64,000 bases of DNA from Coniferiporia sulphurascens (Eukaryota > Basidiomycota > Agaricomycetes > Hymenochaetales > Hymenochaetaceae): the NCBI GenBank assembly GCA_002794785.1, contig NBBA01000016.1:62001-126000 (forward strand), read 5' to 3'. Position numbers and translations under genes: made by a program. This document shows positions 9,071 through 21,200 of the stretch, one piece after another; position 1 is the stretch's first letter; the number at the start of each line of letters is the position of its first letter. The notes below the pieces were generated by a model, which ran no database searches, was not told the DNA's origin, and saw only the letters and a program-made list of their open reading frames with translations.

Positions 9071-10922
9071 CTGCAGTATTACATAATTACAAGCTGCCCC
9101 CCCGAAGGGGGGGCCCTAACTACATAACAACAGGGGTGCCCGTCATCGCGCAATGCACAAAACTGGGCAGGGGCCCTGCTCCCCGAGGGGAGCCAGAGTG
9201 TGAAGGGCCCCTATTAATGAGATAACAGAAGGAAGGAGGAATACGTATCACTACAGCCAAACCAAACGGACGACATCAGGCAAAGGGGGTAGCTTAGAAT
9301 TGGAAAGGGGGGGCGAGAGCACCGGCCAGGACATACGTGGGAGAGTCCGAAAGGCAGTCACAGGTCAGAGGAAAAGGGAGGAAGTGCACCTGAAAGCTCC
9401 AAGAGAGCCGGGTCCGGGTCCTGGGTATGGGTTCCAAGCATATGACTCATGTAATCCCGAAGGAGGTCCAAGTCCATATCTTCGTTGGTCAGGTGCCCCT
9501 CAAGTTCCATCATGGCGAAGGCCAGGCAGATGGAGGTGGAGGTGTGGTCAGAGATGCGGTTCAGGTGCCCTGTCAGCTTAAGCCAGCAGTGCAGAACCTG
9601 GAGATGGTTTTCATCGGCCCATTTGGCATGGTGGGTCCAGAATTAAAGAGTGCCCTTGCGGGGCCCCACTACACGTGCACCTTCCTTGTGACATAGAAGC
9701 CTGACCAGTAGGACTTACACCTGACACGCTGTCCTCTACGATGCGCTGGATTGGGAAGGGCATGCCGTGCCAGGGAGACATTCCGAGTGGGGGTCGTGGC
9801 ACTGTAGGCACTACCCCACCCATTGGGTGCCCCCCCTACCCTACACATTCCCCCCCTTACCCTGCTTATCATTGTAGAGTGCCACTCATTTCTGGGAATC
9901 AACTTAAGCACACAATAAGACTTACTCCTATGCGCACCCATGCCAGATTTAGTGCTCTGGAGCCAGTGGAGGGAACTATCCCCCACCGCTACAGTTCACT
10001 CCATAGTGGAGGGGTTTCCTAGGCCCCCCTGGAGTTTCCTGTTCCCCGGCACATGCTTCAGAGCCCCGAAGGGGAATACTCAGGCACAAGGCCCGCTTCT
10101 GGATCTGCAGCATACCGGAGTTGACATGTTGCCAGAGGCTTGGACCCTGGCCTATCTCTTCCGAGGCTGCCAGGGAGTCCGCTTGACTAACCACCTCTCA
10201 GGGGGCACCAACGCCTACCCTCAAAAGGGCTAGGGCCAGCCACACCCCCCCAAAAGGCCCATGGTGGCCTGTCGCTTTTGCGTCGGCTGGTTCTTACTGC
10301 AACGCCATGTGTTATGAAGCCCCTATCTCCTTATAGCAACTAGTGCCATCATCAGAGACCCTTTTGGGATTTGGGGCGGCAGTTTTTATGGTTTGCCTTG
10401 CCAGGGACAACATGGCCCCAGGATTTTAAGTCCCGACCCGAAGGTCAGATCCGAGTCTCCCCAAACCCGAGGTCTCCCAACCGAAGCCAACCACTGAAGG
10501 GCAGAGGGTTACCCCCCCCTGCACGGGTGTGGGGACGTTAACGTCGTGTCCCCCCCCGACTGGCAGGCGTGTGCCCCTTGCACCACCACGAGGCGGACCA
10601 GCCGAGCACCATGCCCCGAGAGAGCACAGCAGACGTGAGAGAGGATCTTGGTACTCACTGAGCCATCCCCCCCCACTGCAACGTTAACGATGGGTTGCAT
10701 ACCCCCTGGCGGGTGTGAGCCCCCTTTCGTGCCATCAGACGACACCACTACAGCACCTTGGCGACCAGCGAGCAGCGCTCCTTTATAAAAGGTGCGCAGT
10801 CGGGAACCTTCTCTCATGTCAACCCAGTAGAATACCAGACCAGAGCATGGGTTGCTGCAACGAACCCCGAGACGACCCCCAGTGAAAACCAGAGATGGTG
10901 GTGGTAAGAGGACAAGAAGGAT
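8999..10922 (-). mobile_element. X-LINE chimera 3, complete, with target duplication
   Basis: On the minus strand the order is X (10922 to 9637), then a LINE 3' segment (9636 to 8999), then an (AAT)n tail of about 25 units at 9001-9069. The LINE part starts inside the ORF2 C-terminal region (ACCCACCATGCCAAATGGG; translates as WADENHLQVL further on). It covers the ORF2 stop and 3' UTR and keeps the TTCG hairpin (9097-9113). X ends with AATTCTGG exactly as in copies 1 and 2. The unit sits in LINE-A2 ORF1 between two copies of a 14-bp target sequence. It encodes nothing intact, so mobilisation must have been in trans by LINE enzymes. Confidence 0.85.
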
Positions 10923-11166
10923 GAGCCCAACCCTGTGCGCTGACTGCGTGGGAGCCCACCTCACCCGCAATCACCGCAAATTGTGCGCCCACTGCGCGAC
11001 AGACGCAGTGCCCAAAGGCGACACATGCCCACACCCCCACCTCTGCAACAACTGCAAGGGCGACCACCCCACCACCCTGCCGGCCTGCCCTAAGAAGAGG
11101 CGATACCGCCAAATCGAAGAGGCCCTCGCCGCCAACCCTACTGACGACCAGATGGAGGAAATATGA
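10923..11166 (+). pseudogene. LINE-A2 ORF1, 3' part
   Basis: Continuation of the ORF1 begun at 8149. It holds the second and third Cys/His clusters (CADCVGAHLTRNH, CAHCATDAVPKGDTC, CNNCKGDHPTTLPACP), the basic KKRRYRQIEEAL and the terminal DDQMEEI. The stop TGA at 11164-11166 overlaps the ORF2 ATG at 11163 (ATGA). This half has no frameshift. If the chimera and one target copy were absent, ORF1 would be continuous here. Confidence 0.88.
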
Positions 11167-14100
11167 TAGAGACGATCTCTGTCTTGCAGTGGAACGCCGC
11201 CTGCTCTCTAGTGGCGATACATTCCCTAATCCCTGTCCTTACAACTGATCCCTCCCCCCCACACCTAATCCTTATCCAGGAACCCCCCTGGTACCAAATA
11301 GGTCTGCAACCATCACTCACCGACCCGACCGGCACCCCGGTCTGCAACATCCCCACCATCCCGGGATACACCCCCATCCTACTGCCAGAGGTTTGCCCTC
11401 GGGTAGTCATGTATATATCCAGGGCCCTCCCTCCCACCTCATGGTCAATCCTCGGAGCTGCATCTTACGGCACCAATGTACTGACGGTGGAGGTACAATC
11501 ACAACTCACCCTCCGGGTGTGCAACTACTACAGCATGCACCCTCCGGACCGAGAGAATGCCTCCCCCCAGTACCCCAGTGAGTCCTTTTTATTCTCACTC
11601 CCCTCGGTGCTAGCCACCACTCTACTTGTGGCGGGCGACTTCAACCATCACCACCACATGTGGTCCGACTTCCCCGTCCCACAACGGGATGACTTGGGGG
11701 CGCAACCCCTCGATGACTTCTTCCGTGGGCATGGCCTGGCGCCTGCTCACCTTCCTGACTCTGACTCGTGACCCGATGGTAACCGCCGCCGGTGTCCCAT
11801 TGACATGATCTGGGCCCCACCTGCAGTCAACCCAGACTCTATTTTAGACTTGGGCTCCTCCGACCCCTCACCACTGTCTGACCATGCCATGTTGCGCTGG
11901 TCGGTGCCATCTCGACCCCCCCCTCCTGTCCTAAAGACACACCGGCTACTTCCAGCCGACAAAGAGGAATGGACTGAAATAGCCTTCCCTCTCCTTGAAA
12001 CAGCCTTCAGTCTTCCGGGGCACAGCACCCATGCCCTGGACATCAAAGCTAAAGCGGTCATTGACTCCATGGTCGCTGCCCTCCAGCCATTCACCCACCT
12101 CTCAAAGCCATCGAAAACTGAAGTCCCATGGTGGTCACCCCACTGCAAGACCCTCTTATCCGCCATTACAACAGCAACCACCCCCCTCCAGTGTGCAGCA
12201 GCAAGAAGAGCCTTTAAAAGGGGCATTAGGACGGCCAAATGGCAGTTCTACACTGACCAGGCATCGGAAGCAGACGCCTCCAACATCTGGAACTGGGCCA
12301 AGCGCGGCCTAGGCAACCAACCCACTCCCATCCCATCACTGAAACAGCAAGACGGTACCTTCACCCAAATGGATGAGGAGAAAGGTGAGCTCTTCTGCAA
12401 AACTTTCTTCATGCCCCCCCCACCCCAGGCAGCGGCCAACACTCCGCCACCACCACCCCAACCAGCTGCCCTGCCCATACTCCTTTCGGAGCTTACGGGG
12501 GCACTGTCCGACACATCCAACTTGTCAGCACCGGGCCTCTTGGGAATAGGTTACCACCCCCTGAAATGGGTGGTGGACGCCTACCCTGATGAGATTCTTA
12601 CACTTTTCAATGACTGCTTGCATTTGGGGCACCACCCCAAATGCTGGCAGGTGGCAAAGGTGGTAATGCTCTGGAAGCCAAACAAGAAGGACCCCTTCTC
12701 GCCATGGTCATACTGGCCCATCACCCTTGAGGAGACCCTAGGGAAACTCCTCGAAAAAGTTATCGCTAACAGGCTCCAGTACCTTGCGAACACGAGGGAC
12801 TGGCTGCCACCTAACCAATATGGGGGATGTCAGGGCCATTCGGTCTACGATGCTGCCCAACACCTTTTACAGATCGCGGAATGCGCCCACTCAGAGGGCC
12901 ATGTGTGCTCGGTCCTTGTGGTCGACATTCAGGGCTTTTTCGATTTGGTGCACCCACGGCTCCTCCACCAACAACTGTTGGACCTCGGCTGCACCCCAGA
13001 CATGGCCAACTGGTGCCTGTCCTTCATGATGGACCGGCAGGTAGCAGTCGCCTTCGACAGCACTACCCTCCCAACCGCCCCAAATCCTGTCATGGGGAGT
13101 GCCAGTATGGTACCATGGCCACTGCCAAAAAACCTTGGTAAACCACCTCCAGGCTGTGCAAAACACGGCCTGCCGCTGGATCCTGGGCGTCTTCAAAGGC
13201 GCCTCCCCCCATTCCACTAATTTTCTCTGCTCCGTTCCCCCCTCTCTTTCTACTTCGAATATATAAAGACTACCCATTCCCTTCGCCTCTGGCGCACCCT
13301 GCACTCTATTGGCCACAAATTATTTAAAAACATAGCTAACAGACCCTTCTCCCTTTCTCTGCAGGTCTGAGCCCCCTGGGTTCAACAGGTCCCTGCATAC
13401 ATGCATCCCCCATGGATGGACCCACTGGCTTTCACGAAGGGCTGAGTCCGGTTCACCACCCCCGTCACCCCGGTTAGCGCCGACACCTGGAAATCATTCG
13501 TAACAGCCGTGCGCCAACTAGGCTCCACCCCCCACGTCCAGGTCTTCACCGACGGCTCCCGCATTGACAATAAGTCGGGCTCGGCCATCTGCGCAATGCT
13601 GGGCAACACCCGTCTCTGGTCACACCGACTGGAGTCCCCCACCTGTGCCACAGCCATGGACGCCGAGGAGTTCTCCCTCGCCATGGCCCTGGGCTGGGTA
13701 GCACACCGCCTCCCAGTGCAACTGTGTGTTGCATCGGATATCTTCTTTCTATCCGATTTGCTGACTGCTCTCCACCTTTTCTGAACATGGGCTGCCGCCC
13801 CTGGCACCCACCTCCTCCACATTTGGAAAGCGGGTGTGGAGACTCTGCTGGATTTGTACCCCCAGCTCACCATCCATTTCGTATGGTGCCCCGGACACTT
13901 GGACATCCCCGGAAATGAATGGGCTGACACGGAGGCAAAGCTAGCAACCGAGCTCCCCCCATCCGACCTCAAACCTTCCACCTCTGCCCTAAAAGAAGCT
14001 GCCATCCGCACCCTCATGGAACAATGGACACTCTCACTAGCCCGCCCCCTCGCCTCGACCGCTGATAAATACCTGGCAGTTCATGGCCTACCATCACGCT

Positions 14101-14642
14101 GACCTCGAAAGCTTCTCATGCATTCGGTCAACCACCCATGCAATGAACTATCCACAGTTGCACAGGTCCTCTGCCATGCCGGTCCCTACGGGGGATACTG
14201 GCTGAGCTTTGACTCGGCCTACTGCCGCAGGCATGGCCTGATCTCACACTGCAGATGGCACAACCACCCCCCCTGGCCAGCACAGTCGACCGCCCACATC
14301 CTTGGCGGCTGTAGCACCTTCCACCCATGGATACGATGCGTGTGGCCACCTTGGGACCCTCTCCCAGTCCACCACTCCAAGTGGGCTGACGAAAACCGCC
14401 TCCCGGTTCTGCACCACTGGCTAAAGCTAACGGGGCACCTGAACCGCCTTTCAGAATGCGCCACAGGCGTCATCTGGCTGTCCTTTGCCGCGATGGACCT
14501 TGATGGGCACCCCACCGATGAGGATATGGACTTGGACCTCCTACAGGACTACATGCGTCGTATGCTTGGACCATGAACCCAGGACTCGGACCCAGCCCTT
14601 TTGGAGCTTTCAGGTACGCTCCCTCCCTTCCCGCTCAAGTAA
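11163..14642 (+). pseudogene. LINE-A2 ORF2 with RT core deletion
   Basis: The endonuclease domain is well kept, with QWNAACS, LIQEPPWYQ, VAGDFN (catalytic Asp present) and LSDHAML. A TGA at 11769-11771 falls in the DSDS-RPDGN stretch. The RT begins (DIQGFFDLVHPR) but at about 13087 sequence equivalent to some 530 bp is deleted, jumping from LPTAPNP to SWGAPVWYHG. This removes the catalytic YxDD block. The RNase H part keeps FTDGS, MDAEEFS, FLSDLLT and GNEWADTEAK. Further in-frame stops, all TGA, are near 13367, 13443 and 13784, and at 14100-14102 and 14574-14576. The last two match CGA at 7280 and 7753 in LINE-A1. The normal stop is TAA at 14640-14642. Confidence 0.9.
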
Positions 14643-14948
14643 ATCCTGCCTTTTAGAATCCCACATGATACGTCCTGGCCGGCGCTCTCGCCTTCCCTTG
14701 CCACTTCTAAGCTTCCTACTTTAACCTGCCCTTAGCTGCTTGGTTTGTTCGTAGTGATATGTATCCCTCCCTCTTTCAGTTTCTCTACTAAATAGGGGCT
14801 CTTCACACATCAGCACCCCTCAGGGAGCAGAGCCCCCACCCAGTTTGGTGCGATGCGCCATGACGGGCGCCTCCGTTGTTATGTAGTTAGGGCAGCTTGT
14901 AATTATGTAATACTGCAGGAATAATTAAAAAAAATTAAATTAAAAAAA
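14643..14948 (+). other. LINE-A2 3' UTR and tail, hairpin absent
   Basis: Standard type A 3' UTR ending in GTTATGTAGTTAGGGCAGC. The C-run/TTCG/G-run hairpin found in other copies is cleanly missing between TTAGGG and CAGC. The same precise loss occurs in LINE-C1 at about 22528. An AT-rich tail ends at 14948. Confidence 0.7.
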
Positions 14949-15427
14949 AGGACTCCCCACCGATAATAACCTCGACTTGGAAACCCTCCAGGGCTACATG
15001 CGCAGCTTGCTTGGACCCAGGACTCAGGATGTGGACCCGGCCCTTTTGGAGCTCTCAGGTATGCTCCCCCCATTTCCCTCTGACTTGTGACTGCCCTTCA
15101 GATTCCCCATCGGTTTCTTCTATGGCAATCACAGCCACTCCTTTCTGATTCTAAGGGACTCTTTCTTCCTGACCTCGTTTTTACTTGTTTGGGTTCTCTG
15201 TAGTCACGATATGTACTCCTCCCTCCTTTCCTCTCATATTTATCCCTAATAGGGCACATAAGTACACTAGGCCTCCTCGGAGGCACGCGCCCTGCCCAGT
15301 TTCACTCGATGAGCGATGACGGGCGCCTCAGTAGTTAGGTAGTTTACAGGCGGCCCCTCCGGGGCTGCGGGTGTATTACATAACACAGTAGGAATAATAA
15401 ATTTAAAAAAAATAAAAAAAATAAAAA
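14949..15427 (+). mobile_element. Divergent LINE (type D) 3' end, 5'-truncated
   Basis: Starts inside the ORF2 C-terminus (GLPTDNNLDLETLQGYM, LLGPRTQDVDPALLELSG), then a 3' UTR that is recognisably related to the others but strongly diverged: CCTGCCCAGTTTCACTCG, GTAGTTAGGTAGTTTACAGG, and a weaker hairpin CCCC-TCC-GGGG at about 15352. It ends in an A-rich tail. It represents a fourth LINE subfamily (besides A, B and C), seen only here and in the next fragment. Confidence 0.75.
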
Positions 15428-15783
15428 TGGTGGGAGTGTACCTGATAGCTCCAAAAGGGCTGGGTCCACATCCTGCATCCTGGATCCGAGCAACCTGTGC
15501 ACATAGCCCTGGAGGGTGTCCAAGTCGAGGTTGTTGTTGGTGGGGAGTCCATCTAGTTCCATGGCCGTGAAGGCAAGGTGTATCACCCCAGCTGTGCCAG
15601 AATTAAGAGTGCCCTTGCAGGACTCAAACAACACATGTACCTTCCTCGGGATATGCAGCCAACCAAAACTGCTCCTGCTGTCCTCTACGACATATGGGCG
15701 CTATATTGGAGCACTAGGGTAAGGCGTGCCGCACCAGGAGGCCATCCCGGGTGAGGGTTGTGGCACCATAGGCACTACCCCAC
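15428..15783 (-). mobile_element. Fragment of an X-LINE(D) chimera, antisense
   Basis: On the minus strand the last ~190 bp of element X (15783 to 15595, ending ATTCTGG) is joined directly to a type D ORF2 C-terminal segment (15594 to 15428: HLAFTAMELDGLPTNNNLD, DPALLELSGTLPP). The LINE part stops before the 3' UTR, so both ends are truncated. It shows that X has been joined to a LINE subfamily other than the A type. The outer X boundary (GGCACTACCCCACC) is close to that of the truncated X copy starting at 24532. Confidence 0.7.
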
Positions 15784-16222
15784 CTCCCCCATCTTGTCAA
15801 CTATATTCACAGGGGTGGTCCTCCAGCACTTTCACCAGACCGGCACCACTGCCCTGGCATACATTGACGACCACTTACTTATTTGTGTAGGCCCCTCAGT
15901 GGCATCCAACTGTTGCAACTTAGCCCACGCCTACCAACAACTCGACACCCTCTTCGGCACCATCAGTCTCAACATCGAAGCCACCAAGACTGAGTGCCTC
16001 CACTTCCACCCCCCTCAGTGATGCACCGGCTACGAAGGCTGGGACACAGCCAGGGTACAGGTTGACCCCAACACCCTGATCCGCCCCTCAATCCCACTTC
16101 AGTGGCTGGGGATATGGTGGGACCCAGGACTCTCCTTCAAGCCCCATGTGGAACGTATGCACTCCAAAGGGCTGTCCACCCTCGCTGCCCTCCGCATACT
16201 GGGCAACACCCAATGTGGAATC
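15784..16222 (+). pseudogene. LINE-A3 ORF2 RT fragment, 5' piece (host of LINE-C1)
   Basis: RT palm segment. It starts at the SPILSTIF-equivalent, followed by TGVVLQHFHQTGTTALAYID and DHLLICVGPS, LNIEATKTECLHFHPPQ, then a TGA at 16019 where relatives have CGA, and the PNTLIRPSIPLQWLGIWW region. It stops at ...CCCAATGTGGAATC (16209-16222). The same 14 bases with one CpG difference (CCCAATGCGGAATC) reopen the element at 22588-22601, so 15784-16222 and 22588-24531 are two halves of one copy. Confidence 0.85.
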
Positions 16223-16268
16223 CAGTAACCACCATCATCTCACTAGTGCGGGCAGCTAAAACTCCCCC

Positions 16269-17150
16269 ATGTCAGGTTATCGTGGTGCCCTTCATCGCAC
16301 AAGACCTACTGTCCCCTCGTCCTCATCGGCTAGCATAGCCGCTGCAAGGGCTGCTGAAACGGCCACCAACCTGGCCACTGAAGCTCTCGCTTCTACCCAC
16401 CACGAAACAACCCCTGTACCCTATGCCCAACCCGCCACCCCTGCCCAGGAATCATCACTGGATGCCCTACACCTCGCCCCCTCCCCAGCCATAGGTGTCT
16501 CAAACGCCGCTTTCACCAGCATGTTCGAACAGTTCAGCAGCCGCCCCCCATCCGCTGCCTCCAATGTCGTCAAAACCCATGAGTACGATGAAGGAGATGA
16601 GGAGGACTACATCCCCAAATCGGACCCCCCTTACTGGACACCCTCGCCGGGCACCTCACAAAAACGAGATGCAACGGCTCTGTCACCCCACACCCCTCGC
16701 CCCCGCCCGAGCATGGCTTGCAGCCCACTGGATGGCTTTCTGGATGCCATCACCGACCTATGCTCCGGCTACTTCAAAGCCATGGCTAACACTGCCCCTG
16801 GTGAAAGCCACGAACAAGCGGCGGTGCAACTTCTTGGGCAGACAGCCTATGTCACGCTCAAGACACTCGATGCCCTCCACAGGGCCAGGAAGGATGACCT
16901 CCACCCGACTCGGGCGATGTTCGATGCAATTGTCGCCTACCAGCACACAGGGGAGGGAGGTTTTGACCTCCTGTACCCTTTCCAGCCATCTCGCCCCCAG
17001 CAGGGGCCCCCAGCCACCAACAGGACCCCTGGCACCACCCCCATGACCCCGGAGATGAAGGTGCTGACCGATGCGGTCAAATGCCTGACTACTGATGTGG
17101 CTTCTATTTCTCATCAGATGTCCTCCCTCAGCTCTAGGCCCACCCCCTGT

Positions 17151-17181
<31 letters not shown>

Positions 17182-18287
17182 CCACCCCCAGGCGACAATC
17201 CCGATCGCCCCCACCTCCTATGCCCAGGTAGCGGCAGCAGCAGCCCCACCAACATCCACTAACCCCACCCCAGTGGCACCTGCCGCTGGAGCGGTCATCA
17301 ACCCGGCGCAAAAGAAGAAGAAGTGCACGTGGCAGGTGCCCCCTCCGCCTACTATGTATGCCAAGGACCCAACACTGGTCCTCTCGCCGGCCACTGGCCT
17401 TTCGGCACACCTCCAGAAACCCACCATGGTCCTCACAAAAATAGCACGTGATTTCTTTGCCTCCCTCCCCACTGCAGACCAAGTCACGGTCCTCTCCTCC
17501 TCATTTAATGTGAAGGGGAACCTCGTGACCACGTTTGCACAGCGACCATACTCAGCTAACCCCTCCACAGCCACGATAATAGACCGGCATGCGGAGGCAT
17601 TCACTCACCACATGCGCAACAGGTGCACTACCAAAGGGGCCGAGGCCCCCGAGGTATTCCAACTGACCCCCTCCCACATTCAGCCTAGGTCCTCCCTGCG
17701 GATTTCGATGGTACCCTGCAAGGACTACCACTTCAGCCAGAATGAACACACCATCTCCAAGGCCATCCTCCTGGCCGAAGTCACCAACAACCCATCACTT
17801 CGCCTCCTGGACTTCGTAGTTGCCCCCCACTTCGCCACAACCCCAAACACCTGCCCTCCCTGAGCAAGTGCCCAGTTGCATTCTCCTTTGTCAACCCCGA
17901 AGGTCCATCTGAGAGCGCCTCCTTAAGTGCCCACAGGTCTGGCTCTTCGGCTCCTCCCTCCACCTCTCTGTACCACCCGTATGCCCCAGCCTCACCCAGT
18001 GTGAGCGCTGCCAAGGCCTCGGACATGGAACGAAAGGGTGCCACGCTCAAGCCTGCTGCGCAGACTGCGGGGGTAATCACCTTACCCACAACCACCGCAA
18101 GAACTGCGCCCACTGTGCCACTGACGCCGTGGCCAAAGCCGACCCATGCCCACACCCCCACCACTGCACCAACTGCAAGGGCGACCACCCCGCCACCCTC
18201 CCGTCCTGCCCCAAGAAAAAGCGATACCGCCAAATACTGGAGGCCATTGAGGACGAGCCCACCTCCGAACAGATGGAGGAGTCATGA
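16269..18287 (+). pseudogene. LINE-C1 ORF1 with poly-Q tract and frameshifts
   Basis: This copy shows the complete ORF1 architecture of the family. A Ser/Ala/Thr/Pro-rich N-terminus begins MSGYRGALHRTRPTVPSS. A helical middle part follows (LDGFLDAITDLCSGYFKAM), then EMKVLTDAVKCLTTDVASI before a poly-glutamine run at about 17152-17180 (CAG/CAA repeats). A frameshift near 17220 moves to the frame starting at 17273: KKKKCTWQ, SLPTADQVTVLSSSFN, PCKDYHFSQNEHT. Another shift near 17850 precedes the Cys/His clusters (around 18000-18200). The stop TGA at 18285-18287 overlaps the ORF2 ATG at 18284. The first conserved-domain block is closest to types A and B but clearly divergent. Confidence 0.85.
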
Positions 18288-21200
18288 TTGGAGACATCTC
18301 TGTCATGCAGTGGAACACTGCCTGCTCACTTGCGTGCAATAAATTCCCTGATTCCGCTCCTTACTGACTCCCCTTCACCACCACACCTGATTCTTATACA
18401 GGAACCACCCTGGTATCAAATAGGTCTGCAACTGTCTATCACCGACCCCACTGGCACACCAGTGTTCAACGTCCCCAACATCCCGGGCTACACACCGGTC
18501 CTACCCCCGACTTGCGCCCTTGGGTAGTCACCTACATGGCACGCTCCCTCCCCCCAATTTCATGGTCGGTGCTCGGATCCGCCTCACATGGCACCAACAT
18601 CATCACTGTGGAAATCCGATCCACCCTCACAATCCGGGTGTGCAACTACTACAGCATGTCACCCCCGGACCGGGCCAGGGCCCTTCCACAGTACCCAGGT
18701 GAGCTTTTCCTGTTCTCACTCCCCTCGGCAATAGCCACCACCCTCCTTGTGGCGGGCAACTTCAACCATTGTCACCCCACGTGGTCCGAACTCCCCACCT
18801 CACGGCCAGAGGAATTGAGGGCACAACCCCTTGACAACTTCTTCCATGGGCATGGCCTAGCACCTGCCCATTTACCAGACTCGGACTCAAGGCCCAACGG
18901 CAATCGCTGAAGGTGCCCCATAGACATGATCTGGGCCCCCCCCTCTGTTAACCCCGATGCCATACTGGACTCGGCAACCTCCGACCCCTCTCCACTGTCA
19001 GACCACGCAATTCTCCGATGGTCAATTCCTTTTCGGCCCCCACCACCGGTCCTCAAGACCCATTGGCTCTTACCAGCTGACAAAGAGGAGTGGACTGACA
19101 TCACCTTCCCTCTACTAGACTGCGCCTTTGACATCCCAGTCAGCGACACCCTCACCCTGGACAACAAAGCCGACGCTGTGGTATCAGCCATGGTGGGGGC
19201 CCTCAAACCATTCACCTGACTCTCGAAACTGTCGAAAACGGAGGTCCCTTGGTGGACACCAACATGCAAAACCCTACTGACCGCCATTTCGACAGCTACA
19301 ACCCCCCTCCAACGAGCATCAGCATGATGTGCCTTCAAATGCGGAGTGCACATGGCCAAGCGGCAATTCTACACCGATCAAGTGGCCGAAGCGGATGCCT
19401 CCAACATCTGGACCCGGGCCAAAAGGGGCCTCGGCACCTGCCCCACACCCATCCCATCCCTCAGAAGGCGGGACGGAACCTTCACCCAGTCAGACAATGA
19501 GAAAGGTGAGCTATTTCGCGAAAACTTTCTTCAGTCCTCCCCCTCCTATCCAAGCAGATCCGAACCCACCTCCACCACCCCAACCAGCTGCCCTGCCGAT
19601 ACTCCTCAGCAAGCTCATGGGGGCACTGGCCGACACCTCCAACTTATCGGCTCCAGGCCTCTCGGGAATAGGCTACCGCCCCCTGAAATGGGTGGTCGAC
19701 ACATACCCCGACAAGATACTTACACTTTTCAATGACTGCCTCCATTTGGGGCACCACCCCAAGTGCTGGCGGGCAGCAAAAGTGGTTATGCTCCGGAAAC
19801 CGAATAAGAAAGACCCATTCTTGCCACGTTCTTACTGACCCATCACCCTCGAGGAGACCCTAGGGAAACTGCTCGAAAAAATAATAGCTAACCGGCTCCA
19901 GTTCCTTGCTAACACGAGAGACTGGCTGCCACCTAACCAGTATGGGGGGCGTCAGGGACACTCAGTCTACAATGCTGCCCAACACCTCCTACAGATAGCG
20001 GAAAATGCCCATGCGAAGGGTCTTGTGTGTTCAGTACTAGCAGTCGACATCCAGGGCTTCTTCAACTCGGTCCACCCCTGCCTCCTCCACCAGCAACTGC
20101 TGAAGCTCCAGTGCCCACCAGACATGGCAGACTGGTGTTTCTCCTTCATGATGGAGCGGCAGGTCGCAGTCGCCTTCGATGGCACCACCCTCCCAACTGC
20201 TCCAAAACCCAACCTCGGCACCCCTCAAGGATCGCCAGTCTCACCCATCCTATCAACAATATTCACGGGTGTGGTCCTCCAGCACTTCCAACAGGCCGGC
20301 ACCACCGTGCTCGCATACATGGATGACCACTTACTAATATGTGTCGGCCCCTCAGTAGCATCCAACTGCCGCCGACTAGCCAACGCATATCACCAACTCG
20401 ACAGCCTCTTTGGCAACATCGGCCTCAACATCGAAGCTGCCAAAACAGAGGCACTCCACTTTCACCCACCTCGGCGACGAGTTGGCTATCATGGCTGGGA
20501 CACCGCCAGGATCCAAATCGACCCCAACACCCTCATCCGACCCTCCCACCCACTCAGGTGGCTCGGGATTTGGTGGGACCCAGGCCTGACCTTCAAGCCC
20601 CACGTAGAGAGAATGCACTCTAAGGGGCTCTCCACCCTCGCCGCCCTCTGCATCTTAGGTAACACTGAATGCGGAGTATCGGCCCTCCTCCTCTGGCGAC
20701 TACACACCAGCTGCATCTGCTCAGTCTTAACATGGGGTGCCCCAGTCTGGTTCCATGGCTGCCACCAGAAAACCCTAATAAACCGCCTTCAGACTGTGCA
20801 GAACATGGCCTGTTGGTGGATACTAGGCGTCTATAAGGGCGCCTCCCCATTTTCCACAAATTTTTTATGCTCAGTCCCTCCCCTCTCTTTTTACTTTGAA
20901 TATCTAAAAACATCCCATTCCCTGTGCCTTTGGCGCACACCCCACTCTGTTGGCCGCAAGCGTTTTTGTAATGTAACTAATAGACCTTTTTCCCTTTCTC
21001 TGCAGGTCCGAGTCCCTCAGGTACAACCGGTCCCTGCATACATACATCCCCCCTGGACGGATCCCCTGGCCTTTACAGGCGGACAGGTCACTTTCACCCT
21101 CCCCTCCCTCCCGGTCACAGGTGACACGTGCAAAGAGTTCGTGCAGGCCGCCCTAGACCTTAGCACCATCCACCACCTCCAGGTCTTTATGGATGGCTCC

